Shown piece after piece: positions 39,209 to 54,999 of a stretch of 64,000 nt of DNA. The stretch comes from Mauremys mutica. Taxonomy: Eukaryota > Chordata > Testudines > Geoemydidae. Positions within the stretch are counted from its first letter, which is position 1. The number at the start of each line of letters is the position of its first letter. Location of the stretch: the NCBI RefSeq assembly GCF_020497125.1, contig NW_025422939.1, forward strand, positions 88,063 to 152,062, written 5' to 3'. Made by a program: the position numbers and the translations under genes. The notes under the pieces were generated by a model. It saw nothing but the letters and a program-made list of their open reading frames with translations. It was not told the DNA's origin and did not search any database.

Positions 39209-42200
39209 ACCTGGGGAAAGTCTCTGATTTTTCACACTTGGTGATTGGTCACCTTACTTCTCAGCATGAGGCGAATGTCTCTGTGGTCTCTGCCATTCAT
39301 GGTGGGGAGTTTCCCCACTGATAACAGTTCTTGCTGGGTTGGGGAGGGGAGAGAGAAGAGGTGTTTATTCTGTTTCATTCCTCTCCATTTTCTGTTCCTC
39401 CCCATCTCTTCCAGGGTCCTCCCTTCCATTTCAGACGGTGCAGTGACACCCTCCCCGCACCCAGGACTCTCGAGCCTCTGGAGCAGCACGATCCCATGAG
39501 ATCCTCAGTGACCAAGGGTCTTTTCCAACTTCCAGGAGACCCAGCTCGAATCTAAAGGAAGCTCTGTTCCTTCCTGAGGATCCTCTCTCCCTTCATGGAG
39601 ATCAAGAGCATGAAGCCTCTGCCTTGCCTCCTGGCTCTGAATTAATGTCCCATTTCCCACTATGTGCTCAAAAGAAACAAATGTTTCTAACTCAGGTGAG
39701 CGGCGTTAATTCAGCTGGAATCCTTCACCCACATTCCTTAGGAGATACAGACTCTCTGTGACACAGACTGACTGGGGTTCATCTCTGCATGTCCACAGTG
39801 GGGAAGGAAAGACACTGAGGGGGAAGGAAGAAGATGGACAGAAGGAGTCAAATGGGGCTAGACCAGAATAGGACATTTTCTGCCTGTTAAAACGTACTAG
39901 ACTCTAATTGCTTAAAACAAAACAAAAACCCACCAGCTTCTGTTTGAACCATCAGCTTTTCACAGAGCAGCCAAAGTGGTGAAGCACAGACACACATAAC
40001 CACCTACAGCCCAAGTTTGTCTAAGAAGCACCTATAGTGGCTCATGCAGGGGGAAATACAGCTGTGGGTGTCAGTTCAGGCCTCACCCAGAGCATTGGTT
40101 TTCATTAGCCACGGAGCTTCCCCCACTTGCTTTGCCCAATTCACATGGAAAGTGCCATAGGAGGGTGATGAGAGTAAATTCTAAACTCTGAAATGCGGAG
40201 GTGGCCCAGAGATTGGAATAAGCGGTTTGAAGAGAAAAAGCTCTAAGAGTATAAAACCAGACAGTCTCCAGGGGCAGGTTCGGTACAACGCCTCAACAGG
40301 GAGCCATTCGGGGGAGGGGGTTTCACTCCCTCTGTTCAATGTCCTGAGAGGTATTTGAAGATGAAGATAACGCCATGGCTAACAGGTGACTGGCACGTCC
40401 TGGGTTAAAGAAAAGGACCTGGGTTAATAGTCTGAAGATTTGCGTTACCGTCACTGTCTGACTCCCCTTCAGTGTGGAGCAGGTGTGTACGTTGCTGGGT
40501 GGAACTCACAGACTCCTGGAGAGCAGGGGCAGCTGTTTCCATGGCAGAGAGCCTGGCACTTAGGAGACTTTCTACACTTGCTGTTTTGAAGCAATTCAGT
40601 AAAATAACAGTGGAGCTACAATGTCTGGTCCAAAATTTCAGCTGCCCCTGGTGCAAAAACGCTATTTTAGGATCTACAGCGGAGGCTCCTGGCACTAGGA
40701 CACCTGACCAGAGAGCTCAGTGGGGGCGTAACAGCTGCTGACTCTGAGGGTCCCGGGCTAAATCCACTTGCAGGGGGAAGTGTTTTGATTTATTTGATGG
40801 ATAATGAGCACCAGCTACCAGGGGAGAAGCCCTGAGAGTCGCTGCCACTCCAGCTGCTGCTAGGGCAGGGGGGAGCCCCAGGGGGCCAGCTGCTGCTCTG
40901 GCCACCCCAGAAGTGCTGCCAGAGGCCACCAAGCTGTGGCTGCTCCTGCTGCCCTCGGGACCACTGGTCAAGTGGTCCCCAGGGCCAGCCGCATTGGCCG
41001 CTGCTTGGGCGGTCCCTGGAGCCAGTTGATTGAGTGGCCCTTGACTAAGCCACTGTGCCCACTGCAGAAGTCACGGAGGTTGCAGGAAATCACAGAATCC
41101 GTCACTTCCACCACCTCCGTGACAGACACGGAGACAAACCCCTCCCTGCTGTGACTGCAGTTCCTGGAAGGAAAGAGAAGAACAGAAAGTGACGAGAGAA
41201 AGAAAAAGAGAGATTCCCTGTCACCTCTCTCCCTGCTCCCTCCCCCTTGTATTCTGTAACCCCATCTCACTGGGTTCCCTGTGCTGGTGCCATGGGGGTG
41301 ACACTAGAGTTCTGGGGATTTGGGGGGCTCTTCATTTCTCAACATTTCACACAAATTTGTCTTTGGGCTGAAATTTCTCCTGTTAGGCCTCTCAGTCAGA
41401 GCTGTACCCCCACCCTGTTTGCGGGGGGCGGGGGGGGGGAAGAGGGGAGATGTACATTGCAGAGCAGGCAGAGAAGTCGCCCATAAAGGGTCATATTGAT
41501 CTGGTGACTGGTTCTGACCGGGGTCACACGTCCTCTGACACAGGCTCATGTGCAGAACGTGGGAGCTCTGGCTTGTCCTAAATGCTGTAGAGTGTGAGTT
41601 CCTGGGAAGGGCAGGGGAGAGGGAGCAAGAGGAGAAAGGCAGAGACATTGGAGACGAGGAACTGGGGGGCGAAGAAAGACAGAACAGAGAGACAATAAAT
41701 GATTGAAGCAGAACAGGTGTCCCAACTCCGTCTTGCTCATCACAGGTGTTCAGAGAGACAGGTAGTTGCGGGTTTTCCAGTGTCAAGTCTGAACTTTGAT
41801 TCTAACAATGTGCGTTGAAATATCAAGGGGATCTCCACATACCTGATCTCTTCCACCCTTCCCTTTTTTAGTATTAATTTTTATTTTGATGTGTTTGGCT
41901 TAACCATGATCGCCTCTTTCCCCACCTGTATTGCAATTTGGGGTTTATGTTTATTTTGCCTCCCTGTTATTCATGTCATTATAATTGTAACAGCAAAGGA
42001 ATCTGCAGGAGCAAAAACTGACTCAAAACTTCATTTCCCCATCATGCCGGAACATCCTATAAACAGCTCACACAGCTGGAATCATAACACACAAGGCCAG
42101 GGGATGGGAGATGCAGGTTTCCAAGGGTTCTGTCTTTCTCAGATGACACATTCCAGCCCCTTGTGTGCCTCCATCCTGTAAGACCTGCTGGACTTTGACA

Positions 42201-42300
42201 CATTTATTGTTTCATTCTATAGATAATGTGATTGTAACACAATGTGACTGAAATTAAACCACTTCCAGATGAGGAAACAACAGAAGGGAAAAGCCATTAT
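39209..42300. other. gene-poor interval
   Basis: No supportable coding frame. 41,040-41,150 contains near-inverted text ('gtcacggaggttgcagg' / 'cctccgtgacagac'). A G-run lies at 41,420-41,440. Nothing else assigned. Confidence 0.45.
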
Positions 42301-42372
42301 TGTATTGGCTGGGAATCAAACCCAGATCAACGGCTTAGAAGGCACCTATGCACACCACTATACCACCCATGC
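42301..42372 (-). pseudogene. tRNA-Gly pseudogene (anticodon position now TCT)
   Basis: Paralogue of 39,137-39,208 with shared upstream text ('aatgtgactgaaattaaacca'). The acceptor GCATGGG/CCAATAC no longer pairs well, and the anticodon loop reads CTTCTAA, formally TCT. This is best read as a dead copy, not an arginine tRNA. Confidence 0.7.
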
Positions 42373-43029
42373 GTCTGGCAGGAGTAGCTTTCCTGCAGGT
42401 TCTGTGCACTGGCAAAGGGGGTGACACATGACCATGGAGTTAGTGAGCAGGGTGGATGGGCTGGAAGCTGCCTGACAGCTGGGAGCAGAGTTACCATCCC
42501 AGAGTGGCTGAAAGGGGGCAAAGGTGAAAACAGATCTCACTGGGAGCTGGCCCCACACCAGCCCCGCCCCTAGGAGAGGGGAACTGAAGCTCAACTTCAA
42601 TCACAGAAAAATCTTCCCTGAGAAGGAAGGGGACAGCTTGTTTTAAAGACCAGGTTTGTGTTTGTTCCTGCTACATACGGAGGGGCTGGGTAGTGCTGAT
42701 TCCAGCCCCCAGACTCTGGGAGGATAAGGAACAAATTCAGGCTGCCAGTGACCTGCAGGAGGGAGATGATCTTTTGACAGTGACGGACGCCTCGTCCTAA
42801 AGGCCTTTGTCTGCCCCCTTCCAGTGACTGTTTGGTACAGGAATGCAGCCCCCACTCCTGGGTCTCTCCTGGGGAAATAATGTTTCTGTGCAAAACACCA
42901 AAGCTTTTAACAGAAAGAAAGAAAAGGAAATGGCTACATGATGGGACTAGCACATAAGGAATGAAACACAAGATGCTTCTCCCATGTGCATTGACTTTTA
43001 ACCTTGTTTGTGGTGGTGTTGTATCCATG
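42373..43029. other. no recognisable gene
   Basis: Short ORFs only. Confidence 0.45.
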
Positions 43030-43131
43030 TTGGTCCCAGGGGTCCTCTGGGGCGCCGGGCATTAGCCACTTTCGGGAGAGTGGGCTAGATGAACTGGTCT
43101 GACTCAGTGTGGCTGTTCTTATGTTCTAACT
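43030..43131 (+). mobile_element. CR1 LINE 3' terminus
   Basis: 'gggcattagccactttcggg' to 'gtggctgttcttatgttctaa' is the terminal CR1 text. Confidence 0.7.
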
Positions 43132-43504
43132 GCTGGTTATGGAAGAGACGACCTTCCAGGCTACACAGAACTGAAGAAGGGTGCTGGGTTAGCTCCACAG
43201 CTTGTCTCTTTCACCAACAGAGGTTGGTCCTCTGCAAGCTCTTACCCTCACCCGCCTTGTCTCTCTTGGACTCTGAAAAGTGCTTTCTCCCCACTCCCCT
43301 TGGAGAGACGTTAAGTTTCCCTTTGGGCAACTATCAGGCTGAAGCAATTGTATTGACACTAGAATTGAAGATTTAATATTATAAATAAATGAGTCTAAAC
43401 CTGAGGTTCTGGTTTTCACATTGGTTTTTCTAACTCCGTTCACAGTTCTCTTCTAGAAAGGCCTCCAGGCTGCCTGCCCAGCCCAGCAAAAGTGGCCAGG
43501 AGAA

Positions 43505-43735
43505 AGCCCACACTGCTGCTCTTTCAGGTAGTTGAAGGCTGCTATCAAACCCCCCTCACTCAGTCAGTCCCCAGTCTGTGGCAGTGCCTGGGATTCTTCC
43601 GTCCTAAGTGTAGGACTCTGCACTTCTCCTTGTTGAACCTCCTCAGATTTCTTTTGGCCCAATCCTCCAATTTGTCTAGGTCGCTCTGGACCCAAACCCT
43701 GTCCTCCAGCGCTTGGATTCTTTACATGCTTTCAC
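43505..43735 (-). mobile_element. CR1 LINE internal fragment
   Basis: 'taagtgtaggactctgcact' and 'tgttgaacctcctcagattt' are characteristic of the central CR1 region on the minus strand. Confidence 0.7.
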
Positions 43736-44389
43736 AGAGCAAAGAGCACATGTTCCATGATTTCATAGGGCAGAGTTTTGTGCTATCGGGAGCTTTCCCT
43801 GTGTGGATTTGACAGGTGGATCAACACAGAGACACATTGTGACCCTTCTCAGGGTGCTGAGGACTGTGAGTCTCCTTGTTGCCACCTGCCACAAGGAAGA
43901 GGGAGTTTTGCATTTGGCAGCTGGATGTTAGAGACCAAACTCACCAGCCTGCTGGAACTCAAGGAGCCTCCTCTGAGTTACAGCAGCCACCTTAACCCTT
44001 GAGTTCCTTCAATGTGTCCCCCTCTGGGGTCCAGCCCGGATCACCAGATACCTGGTGAAATCCCAGATCCTCTCTTGCCCAAGTATCCCAGGTTACTAGT
44101 TTTACTGTAGACCATTGCTACTGTATCTCACACAGCACCTGAGCACAGTTATCGAACAAGCAAAAAATTTATTTCACAACGGATAGAGATTTAAACAAAT
44201 AAACGTGAGTGATGGAAACCAACTGTTACCAACTAAACAAAGGCAGAAAATGATAGAATAGAAAGGCCAGCACAAAAAACAGAGAGAGGAACAATAAGAT
44301 ACTAAAAGGACAATAGTTGGAAGTCTCCATTTCTCTCAGTCTTTGGACTGATGGGTAGTAGAGCTGTAGCAACAGTTGAGGAACCAGGG
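43736..44389. other. 3' side of the ZNF gene; unassigned repeat
   Basis: A minus-strand AATAAA at 44,168-44,173 lies about 290 bases past the ZNF stop codon and is a plausible polyadenylation signal. The rest is unassigned and resembles an old LTR. Confidence 0.4.
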
Positions 44390-44460
44390 TAAATTAAATC
44401 TAAGGTTTGAGCTGCTAGTGAAGCATTTCCCACACTCACGGCATTCATAGGGCCTCTCTC
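44390..44460 (-). pseudogene. sixth zinc-finger remnant, out of frame
   Basis: Past the stop at 44,461 the minus strand continues [19 protein letters not shown] in another frame: a linker and first half of a C2H2 finger with both Cys but no His pair. A one-base loss in the preceding linker (CAC-TAG where CAC-ACA-GGA is expected) created the stop. Confidence 0.7.
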
Positions 44461-47850
<3,390 letters not shown>

Positions 47851-48150
47851 TTCTCTTCCCTGTCCCACGCCAGGCTGGGATGAGCTGGAGCAAAACATGG
47901 ATGTCATTCTGCAGCCTGTCTGGGGGAGAAGGGCAGTTGTGGGCATTTCAGAACCGGTTTTAGTTAATTTCACATCAGAATTCCCCCAGGCCCTTTCCCT
48001 GCAGACAGAAACCCTAGGGTCTGCCATGCTGGGAAATGCTCAGTCTGTTTATTACAATGTAGACCTGGCCCCTCCTGCCAGGCTAAGCCCAGAGACATTT
48101 TCAACCTCCCTTCTCCGTCCCCTCACCATGTAACAAAGTCTCTGAACACA

Positions 48151-51105
48151 AGGCTAGAAAAGAGCAGAACCAAAGGAGTCACCGTGGGGGATTCCCTCGG
48201 ACACTGACCCCACGGCAGCTACACCCCAGCAGGGGGAATATGGAGTCAGGAACTGGCTTTTCCTCTCTCTGATCCTTGTTTTGTCCACTGGAAAGTGGTT
48301 CTGCCCAGGGATGCAGCAATACATGTGTCTGGGTGGACTAGAGAGCTGGAAATCTCTCCCCCCTCATTTCTACCACTGCCCCTTTCAGTCTCTCCTTCCC
48401 CGTCCTCTCTCCCTGCCCCTCTGGCAGAGACAGTCCCATTCCTGGGGGCTTTGCTCTCCCAGGGCTGGATTTTCTCCTGGCAATTGCCACTGGGAGGAGA
48501 AATGAGGAGGGGCTCTTTGTGCAGAGTCACTTTCTTGCCAGTCCCCAGCACTTTCCCTGAGGTCTTTCAGTTACCTGGAGACTCTGGCTCAGAATTTAGT
48601 ATTAACAGGGCCCAGGGCTGCCCTAGGGGGCTAGGACCAGCTGGAGAAAGTCATCCCCTGGACCGGGCAGAGAAGCAACTTTAATTCAGGTCACTTCCCA
48701 GCACAGAACCCCGCTGGGGGAGCAGCAGCTGCCAAGCCTGGTCTCCCAGATCACAACAGAGGCTGCAGCGTCTGACCCAGGAAGCTGAACCCCAATATCC
48801 TGAGCAGAGAGGGACAGAGCGTTTGAGCAGCTTCCCTCCTTTAGCTCTCTGGGGAGAGCAGCTAATGAGAGCCCCTCCTCACAGGGAGAATTGCTGATCT
48901 CATTTGCCCCACTGTCCATCCAGAGTCACTCCTTGTCTTTCCATACAGTGACTCTGGATTAACAATTGTCTCAGTGAAACCAGAGTTCAGAAAGAATGAG
49001 TCCAGAACGCTGTGGAAGAGACCATTGTGCGGCAGTGCTGACCCCCCTCCCCCCTCCCTCATCCCCCAGATCCAGGACAATGGACTGGACAATCTAGGAT
49101 AATGGAACGGGAATTTCCTGCAGTTTTCAAGAGGGGAGAAGAGCAAAAATCTGTGATTTCACCTCACAGTGTCTGATAAGTGGCTAGAAAGTTATCACAG
49201 TGTCTGGGCCTGGCCGGGGAATGTTGGGCAGTGCTTGGAGCCAGGATACTGGCATAAGCTAATCAGGGAGAAGAAGAGGGGTCAGGAGCAGCCCCCAGAG
49301 CCCCAGCCAGCCCCCACCCCCAGATATTCCCTGGGACCCAGCCCCCAGAGTCCCTGGCTAGGGAGCTCAGATACCCCTCAGAGCCCCACCGGCCAGAGAA
49401 CCCCCACCAGACCATCACTGACAGGTTGGGAATCCCAAAGGGTTCCCCCCACCAAGAGACCCCAACAGCCAGAGAGCCCCCAAAAGGGACCCCCCCACTG
49501 GGAACTCAGTCCCTCACTGCCTGCCTAGGATCCCCCCCCCCGCGCCCTCCAGCAGGATCTGCCCTGCCCTTTGCCTGGCACCCCCTCCTCCCCCCTGCGG
49601 GATCCCCTGGTGCTTTACAGGGGCACCCCCTGGCCTAGCGCCGGGGATTCTCCCACACACACTCTGTGCACTGGGCAGGGCAGCGATCCCAGGAGTCTGC
49701 GGGAGAAGCCCAGACAGAGCCCCTGGCACAGCACCAGGCTCCCTCTAACCCCCTGTCCTGCCTCCCCAAGAGACGCCCACCCCGGCTGTTCTGCAGCCAC
49801 CAGGCCCCCAGCGACACCCACCTCCAGGACCCACAGCCTCAGGGCTGGGCACATCACACCCACCCCCTGAAACCTCAAATCTCCAGAACCCACCAACCTC
49901 ACTAGGGTACCCCCTGCCCAGCCACCCAGAGGCCTCCCCCACCACAATCCCCCTTCAGCTGCTATCTCCCCACACAGCCCCACCCCCACCCAGCAACACT
50001 GTTACCTCACAGTGCCTGAGAAGTGGATAGAAAGTGACCACCGCCCCCTGCTGGCCAGTCACACAGGCAGAGGGAGCCCTGGGGGATGTCTCTTTAACAG
50101 GAGAATGGAAGGCCTGGAGGGACAAAATAGGTAAGAAATGTCCATGGCCTGTCACTAGGAAATAATGGCCACCCTGGATCCACCCCAGAAGTGGCTGCAT
50201 CTTAGCACTGCCCAGTCACCCAGAGGCCACCAGATGATGCCAATAGCCGGGGGCAGGATTTCTCTGGGCCACTGAAGTGTTTCAGGGGGTTGGTGCGTGA
50301 GCTCAGCCTTGCATCCATCCCTGATGTTTCATGGACTAACAGCAGCAGCGTAAAGAAAGAGCCGAGCCAATATCTCACTCTCAGAGGGGAAGGTGGCCAC
50401 GTCCCCTCTGTGACCTCCAGGGGAATAAGGCAGCGCTTCAAAGGAAAACGTTAGAAGTGGCAGGGGAGAAATAGGAAAGGAAAACGCCCCTTTTCTCAGG
50501 AGATACAAACTCGACTCCCTCCTGTCTCTATCACCAGTGGATTTAGCCTCCCTCCTTGTGAGCTGTCAATAAAATAAAGAGGCAACAAGGTGGTTTGGCA
50601 CAAACAAAGGTCAGTGCAGTCAGGGTAAAGGTACAGAAAACTGGGGGAAGAAGCGAAAATGCAAACTTAATGAATCCAATCAAACAGCGACTGGCTTTGG
50701 GAGCTTAACACTCAGGCCCAGGAACCCTCCCTTGGAAACCGGAAAACACTAAACGATGTCCCAGCACAGAAACCTTTCCCCCCTGTGCAGGTGCAGCGGG
50801 TCCCATGGGCCGGCGCGAGGCCCAGGACCTTCCACTCTCCGGCTGGTTTAGAGCCGTTGAGGAGGAGCACTGGGGAGTCCAGACGACGGGTGGGTTTCGT
50901 CGCTGGCAGGGAGGCCCTGTGGGAGGCTGGACACCAGGGATGCAGGACGGCAGGAATGGTGGTGACAGGCCTCCTGTTCCTCAGTCTCACGGTGGGACCC
51001 AGGGGGTTCGTCACTCTCCGGCTCGGGAGCACTGGGTAAACCCGACCGTGGAGGGGCCGTCGCTGGGGGGTGGGCGGCCCTGCGCAGGCGCTGAGCACAT
51101 CCTTA
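48151..51105. other. gene-poor, C-rich interval
   Basis: 49,260-50,000 is strongly C-rich with many short ORFs of skewed composition. A 35-base sequence 'cctcacagtg(t/c)ctga(t/g)aagtgg(c/a)tagaaag' occurs at 49,163 and 50,005, bracketing this stretch. No supportable gene. Confidence 0.45.
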
Positions 51106-51190
51106 TATCACTTTTGTGGCGGGAAAAGTGCTGAGGAGATGGAACGCTGAGGGCTGGTTTTGGCGGGAAAAACCGGTTTGGACTGGTTTG
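51055..51190. promoter_or_regulatory. GC-rich block with two E2F-like sites
   Basis: TGGCGGGAAAAG at 51,117-51,128 and TTTTGGCGGGAAAAA at 51,158-51,172 match the E2F consensus, spaced about 41 bases. They are preceded by GGGCGG and CTGCGCAGGCG at 51,072-51,091. No downstream gene is identifiable within the window. Confidence 0.35.
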
Positions 51191-51293
51191 AGCCTGTGTC
51201 CTGATGGTAAACAAGTCCCCTCTCAGAGATGGAGTCCAGGGGTCAATAGTTCATATGCTCCAGATTGGATCTTATTTTAAAGCCAGTGATTTA

Positions 51294-52205
51294 ACATAAG
51301 AACATAAGAAAGGCCGTACCGGGTCAGACCAAGGGTCCATCTAGCCCAGTATCTGTCTACCGACAGTGGCCAATGCCAGGTGCCCCAGAGGGAGTGAACC
51401 TAACAGGCAATGATCAAGTGATCTCTCTCCTGCCATCCATCTCCATCCTCTGACGAACAGATGCTAGGGACACCATTCTTACCCATCCTGGCTAATAGCT
51501 ATTTATGGACTTAGCCACCATGAATTTATCCAGTTCCCTTTTAAACATTGTTATAGTCCTAGCCTTCACAACCTCCTCAGGTAAGGAGTTCCACAAGTTG
51601 ACCGTGCGCTGCGTGAAGAAGAACTTCCTTTTATTTGTTTTAAACCTGCTGCCTATTAATTTCATTTGGTGACCCCTAGTTCTTGTATTATGGGAATAAG
51701 TAAATAACTTTTCCTTATCCACTTTCTCAACATCACTCATGATTTTATATACCTTTATCATATCCCCCCTTAGTCTTCTCTTTTCCAAGCTGAAGAGTCC
51801 TAGCCTCTTTAATCTTTCCTCATATGGGACCCTCTCTAAACCCCTAATCATTTTAGTTGCCCTTTTCTGAACCTTTTCTAGTGCTAGAATATCTTTTTTG
51901 AGGTGAGGAGTCCACATCTGTACACAGTATTCGACATGTGTGCGTACCATGGATTTATACAAGGGCAATAATATATTCTCAGTCTTATTTTCTATCCCCT
52001 TTTTAATGATTCCTAACATCCTGTTTGCTTTTTTGACTGCCTCTGCACACTGCGTGGACATCTTCAGAGAACTATCCACGATGACTCCAAGATCTTTTTC
52101 CTGACTCGTTGTAGCTAAATTAGTCCCCATCATGTTGTATGTATAGTTGGGGTTATTTTTTCCAATATGCATTACTTTACATTTATCCACATTAAATTTC
52201 AATTT
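51294..52205 (-). mobile_element. CR1 LINE, 5'-truncated
   Basis: 3' terminus at 51,294 with a 'cataagaacataag' repeat, then 3' UTR, then an open frame for the end of ORF2. Confidence 0.9.
51492..52202 (-). CDS. CR1 ORF2 C-terminal part (truncated)
   Basis: 236 codons open to the natural stop. The frame covers the region after the reverse transcriptase core: [12 protein letters not shown] at its start, [30 protein letters not shown], then [15 protein letters not shown] and the C-terminal [11 protein letters not shown]. The catalytic palm and endonuclease are missing, so no active enzyme is made. A fully open frame in a truncated element implies a fairly recent insertion. Confidence 0.85.
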   Translation of the reverse strand: MKFNVDKCKVMHIGKNNPNYTYNMMGTNLATTSQEKDLGVIVDSSLKMSTQCAEAVKKANRMLGIIKKGIENKTENILLPLYKSMVRTHVEYCVQMWTPHLKKDILALEKVQKRATKMIRGLERVPYEERLKRLGLFSLEKRRLRGDMIKVYKIMSDVEKVDKEKLFTYSHNTRTRGHQMKLIGSRFKTNKRKFFFTQRTVNLWNSLPEEVVKARTITMFKRELDKFMVAKSINSY

Positions 52206-53698
52206 ACTTCATAAACATCTTATTAACCAACTAACTGAACATATTGAACAGTTTATACTTCTCACACCTAACAGTGTTTGTCCTCCAGATGTGTTTACAG
52301 GTGTTGAGTTGTGGGGGAGAGAGGCCAATTCATGTCTCTACCCCCCCTTTCATAGTTTCTTCCAACTGGCTAGGAAGTACCTTTGCTAGGATGTGAGTCA
52401 AGCAGTGCCCATTGTCGCTGTGCTAGCTCGGAGAAGTCTGCATTGTACACGGTTCCTGGGATAGTCCTTGGGAGTGTGGATCCCTTTAATGGGCCAGCAG
52501 CGAGTCTGGCTCCTCCATTGTCACACCTGAAAGGCTGGTGGTGGGCATTTCCCAACCTCATCTCAGTAAAACACACAGAGCAAAACTTCCCAGCCAATGC
52601 TACACACACAATCCAACACAATAGTAATGTTCAACAGACCAAGACTTTTGAAATGATACCTCACCAGGCAGACTTTGTACAAACCGTATCATCATTATAT
52701 GAGATTGGTGAATATGGGGCTTCCAGGGTGCTGCTTTGAGCACAGCGTGCCACCCCTGGGCTGACACTGCAGTGGAGACGTACCCTTAGAGTCCATCTCT
52801 CCTGGGATAAAGATGGCAGCATGGCTGGCCTGGACCATCTGACGTGGGCTCATGAAGCTAAAGCTGAGAGGCTAAAAACTGTGGTGCAGATATTTGTGTT
52901 CACACTGAAGCCTGGGTTCGGAAACCCTCACCCCTCGTGGGGTCTCAGAGGTTGGGCTCAAGCCCATATGTCTGCCCTGTAATTTTATAGTCTTGCAGCC
53001 CAAGCCCCATAACCCTGAGTCAGCTGACCCGGGCTTTGCGACAGGTGCCATGGATGTGTTAATTGCAGTGCAGACATAACATTAGGCTACGTCTCCAGTG
53101 CAATGAAACACCCACGACTGGCCCGTGTCACATTAATCAGGGTCATGCGGCTTGGGCTGTAAAGTTGCAGTGTCCGTGTCTCGGCTCAGGCTCAGTCCCC
53201 TGCTCCAGAAGCCCAGAAGGTTGGGAGGGGGTTTAGCAAGTGGAAATGGTAAAACCGCAGGGGAGTATTACACTGGACTCATGGCATTTCTCCATTGGTC
53301 TGTCTGCTCTGGGGCAGGGACAGAAACACGTCCTGCTGCTTTTGTTATTTCAAAGGGCGGTTTAGGATTTTCATTCTCAGACTCGGTGCACAAAACAGGA
53401 CTCAAGCCTCGGCATAAACTAAACGAGCTGCCCACAGATTCTGGCAGCCACAATGAGCATTTGGTGTGAGAGCTCAGACCTGCCCCTGTCCCAGAGAGAC
53501 GGGGTCGTCTGTGAGGGGACTGGACCACTGACCTATCAGCTCCTAACTCCCAAACTTTCAGTAACTCTATCCTCAGTGCCTGTGAGCGTAATTTAAACCA
53601 TAAGAAAAACTACACTAGGCTATACCGAAGGTCCATCTAGCTCTGAATCTTGTCTTCTGACAGTAGCCAGTACCAGGTGCCCCAAAAGCAACTCAGTA

Positions 53699-53772
53699 AG
53701 GTACCACTGGAACTTGAACCCAGGATCTCCTGTATACGAAACAGTGGTTTTAGCCAGCTAAGCCATGGTGCC
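53699..53772 (-). tRNA. tRNA-Thr(CGT)-like gene or pseudogene
   Basis: Paralogue of 6540-6613 with anticodon loop TTCGTAT (anticodon CGT) and variable region CAGGAGATCC, closer to the Thr(AGT) gene at 26,429. It has the same acceptor mismatch C3:A70. Confidence 0.55.
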
Positions 53773-54999
53773 TACAGCTGCTGAAGGGATCATGTCTGCA
53801 CACACCTGACTCTCTGCCAACCTCCATCTGGGCCTGACAAGCTTTGCTGGTGTTTGGATTCAGTAAAGCAGAGGAGCAGGTGAAGTTTTACTCCCAAGGT
53901 TCTTTGGACAGGTCTACACTACAAAATTAGATCGGTGTAGCTACATTACTCAGGGGTGTAAAAAATTTACCTCCCTAAGCAATGCAGTTATATCAACCTA
54001 ACCCCGGTGCAGATAGCGCTGTGCCAACAGGAGGGCTTCTTCCATCAACATAGCTTGGGGAGGGGCTTGGTTAGTGAAGATGAAGAGAATAGGTGGCCCA
54101 GGGCTCTTGCATTTGGGGAGGCTGGGTGTGAGCGCTGGAAGCTCCCTGGAAGTGGGGGGCCCATTGATGCCCAGACCATGGCACTGCCCCCCACCCTTCT
54201 CCTCTCTGAGGCCCCACCTGTGCTCCCCCCTTGCTCCTATTTGGCCACTTCCCACCCCCCGCTCTTCCTCTTTGGCTGAGGACTGCTGATCCACCTTTCG
54301 CTCGCTCCTCTCCTCCCCCAAGACCTTCCTGCCTCCTGCTCATGCCTCTCCACCCCCTACCACAAGGTTTGCCCACCAGCCGCCACCGCTCTGACCCGTC
54401 CCTGCAACCCACCCTGCCCACCACCCCCACCTCTCTGCCTCTCCCCTGAGACCCACCCTGCCCACTGCCCCCACCTCTGAGACCTGCTCTGCCCACCGCT
54501 CGAACCTCTCTGCCCCTCCCCTGAGACCCACCCTGTCCACATCTATCTTCGGTCATCTGTTGTTATTCCATGAAGCATCAAGAATGGAATAAAAAGCTGA
54601 GTTTATTCCAGGGTGAGGAAACAAAGAAGCCACCAACCCCCCGGCATTGCTGCTTTACTTAAAGTGTTTAGTTAAAACAGCTATTGAATGTCCTCCCTAT
54701 GCCCCTTGTGTCACCAGAGCACATCCATGCTAGCAGTTCGTGGATGGCAACAGAGAGCAGTGCACTGTGGGCAACTATCCCACTGTGCAACTGGCTGCAG
54801 GGTGTTTTGGGAAGGGTTTGCAATGCCTCACGGACTGGTACAGCATCACATGATGCAGGTTTCTCTATCCCACCGTTCCACGGGCATCTTACTAGATTGC
54901 CAGCCGCTTTTCAACTGCAGTGTGCGTGGCGGGGTAGAGACTGTTTGTGTTCTGGGGAGAGACAGTGTGTGTGCTGGGGAAGAGTGAGTGTGTTGAGCT

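Noticed and set aside
42301..42372. tRNA-Arg(TCT) reading of the tRNA-Gly paralogue
   Set aside because: Body and flanks are tRNA-Gly, and the acceptor stem is broken; the anticodon change is decay.
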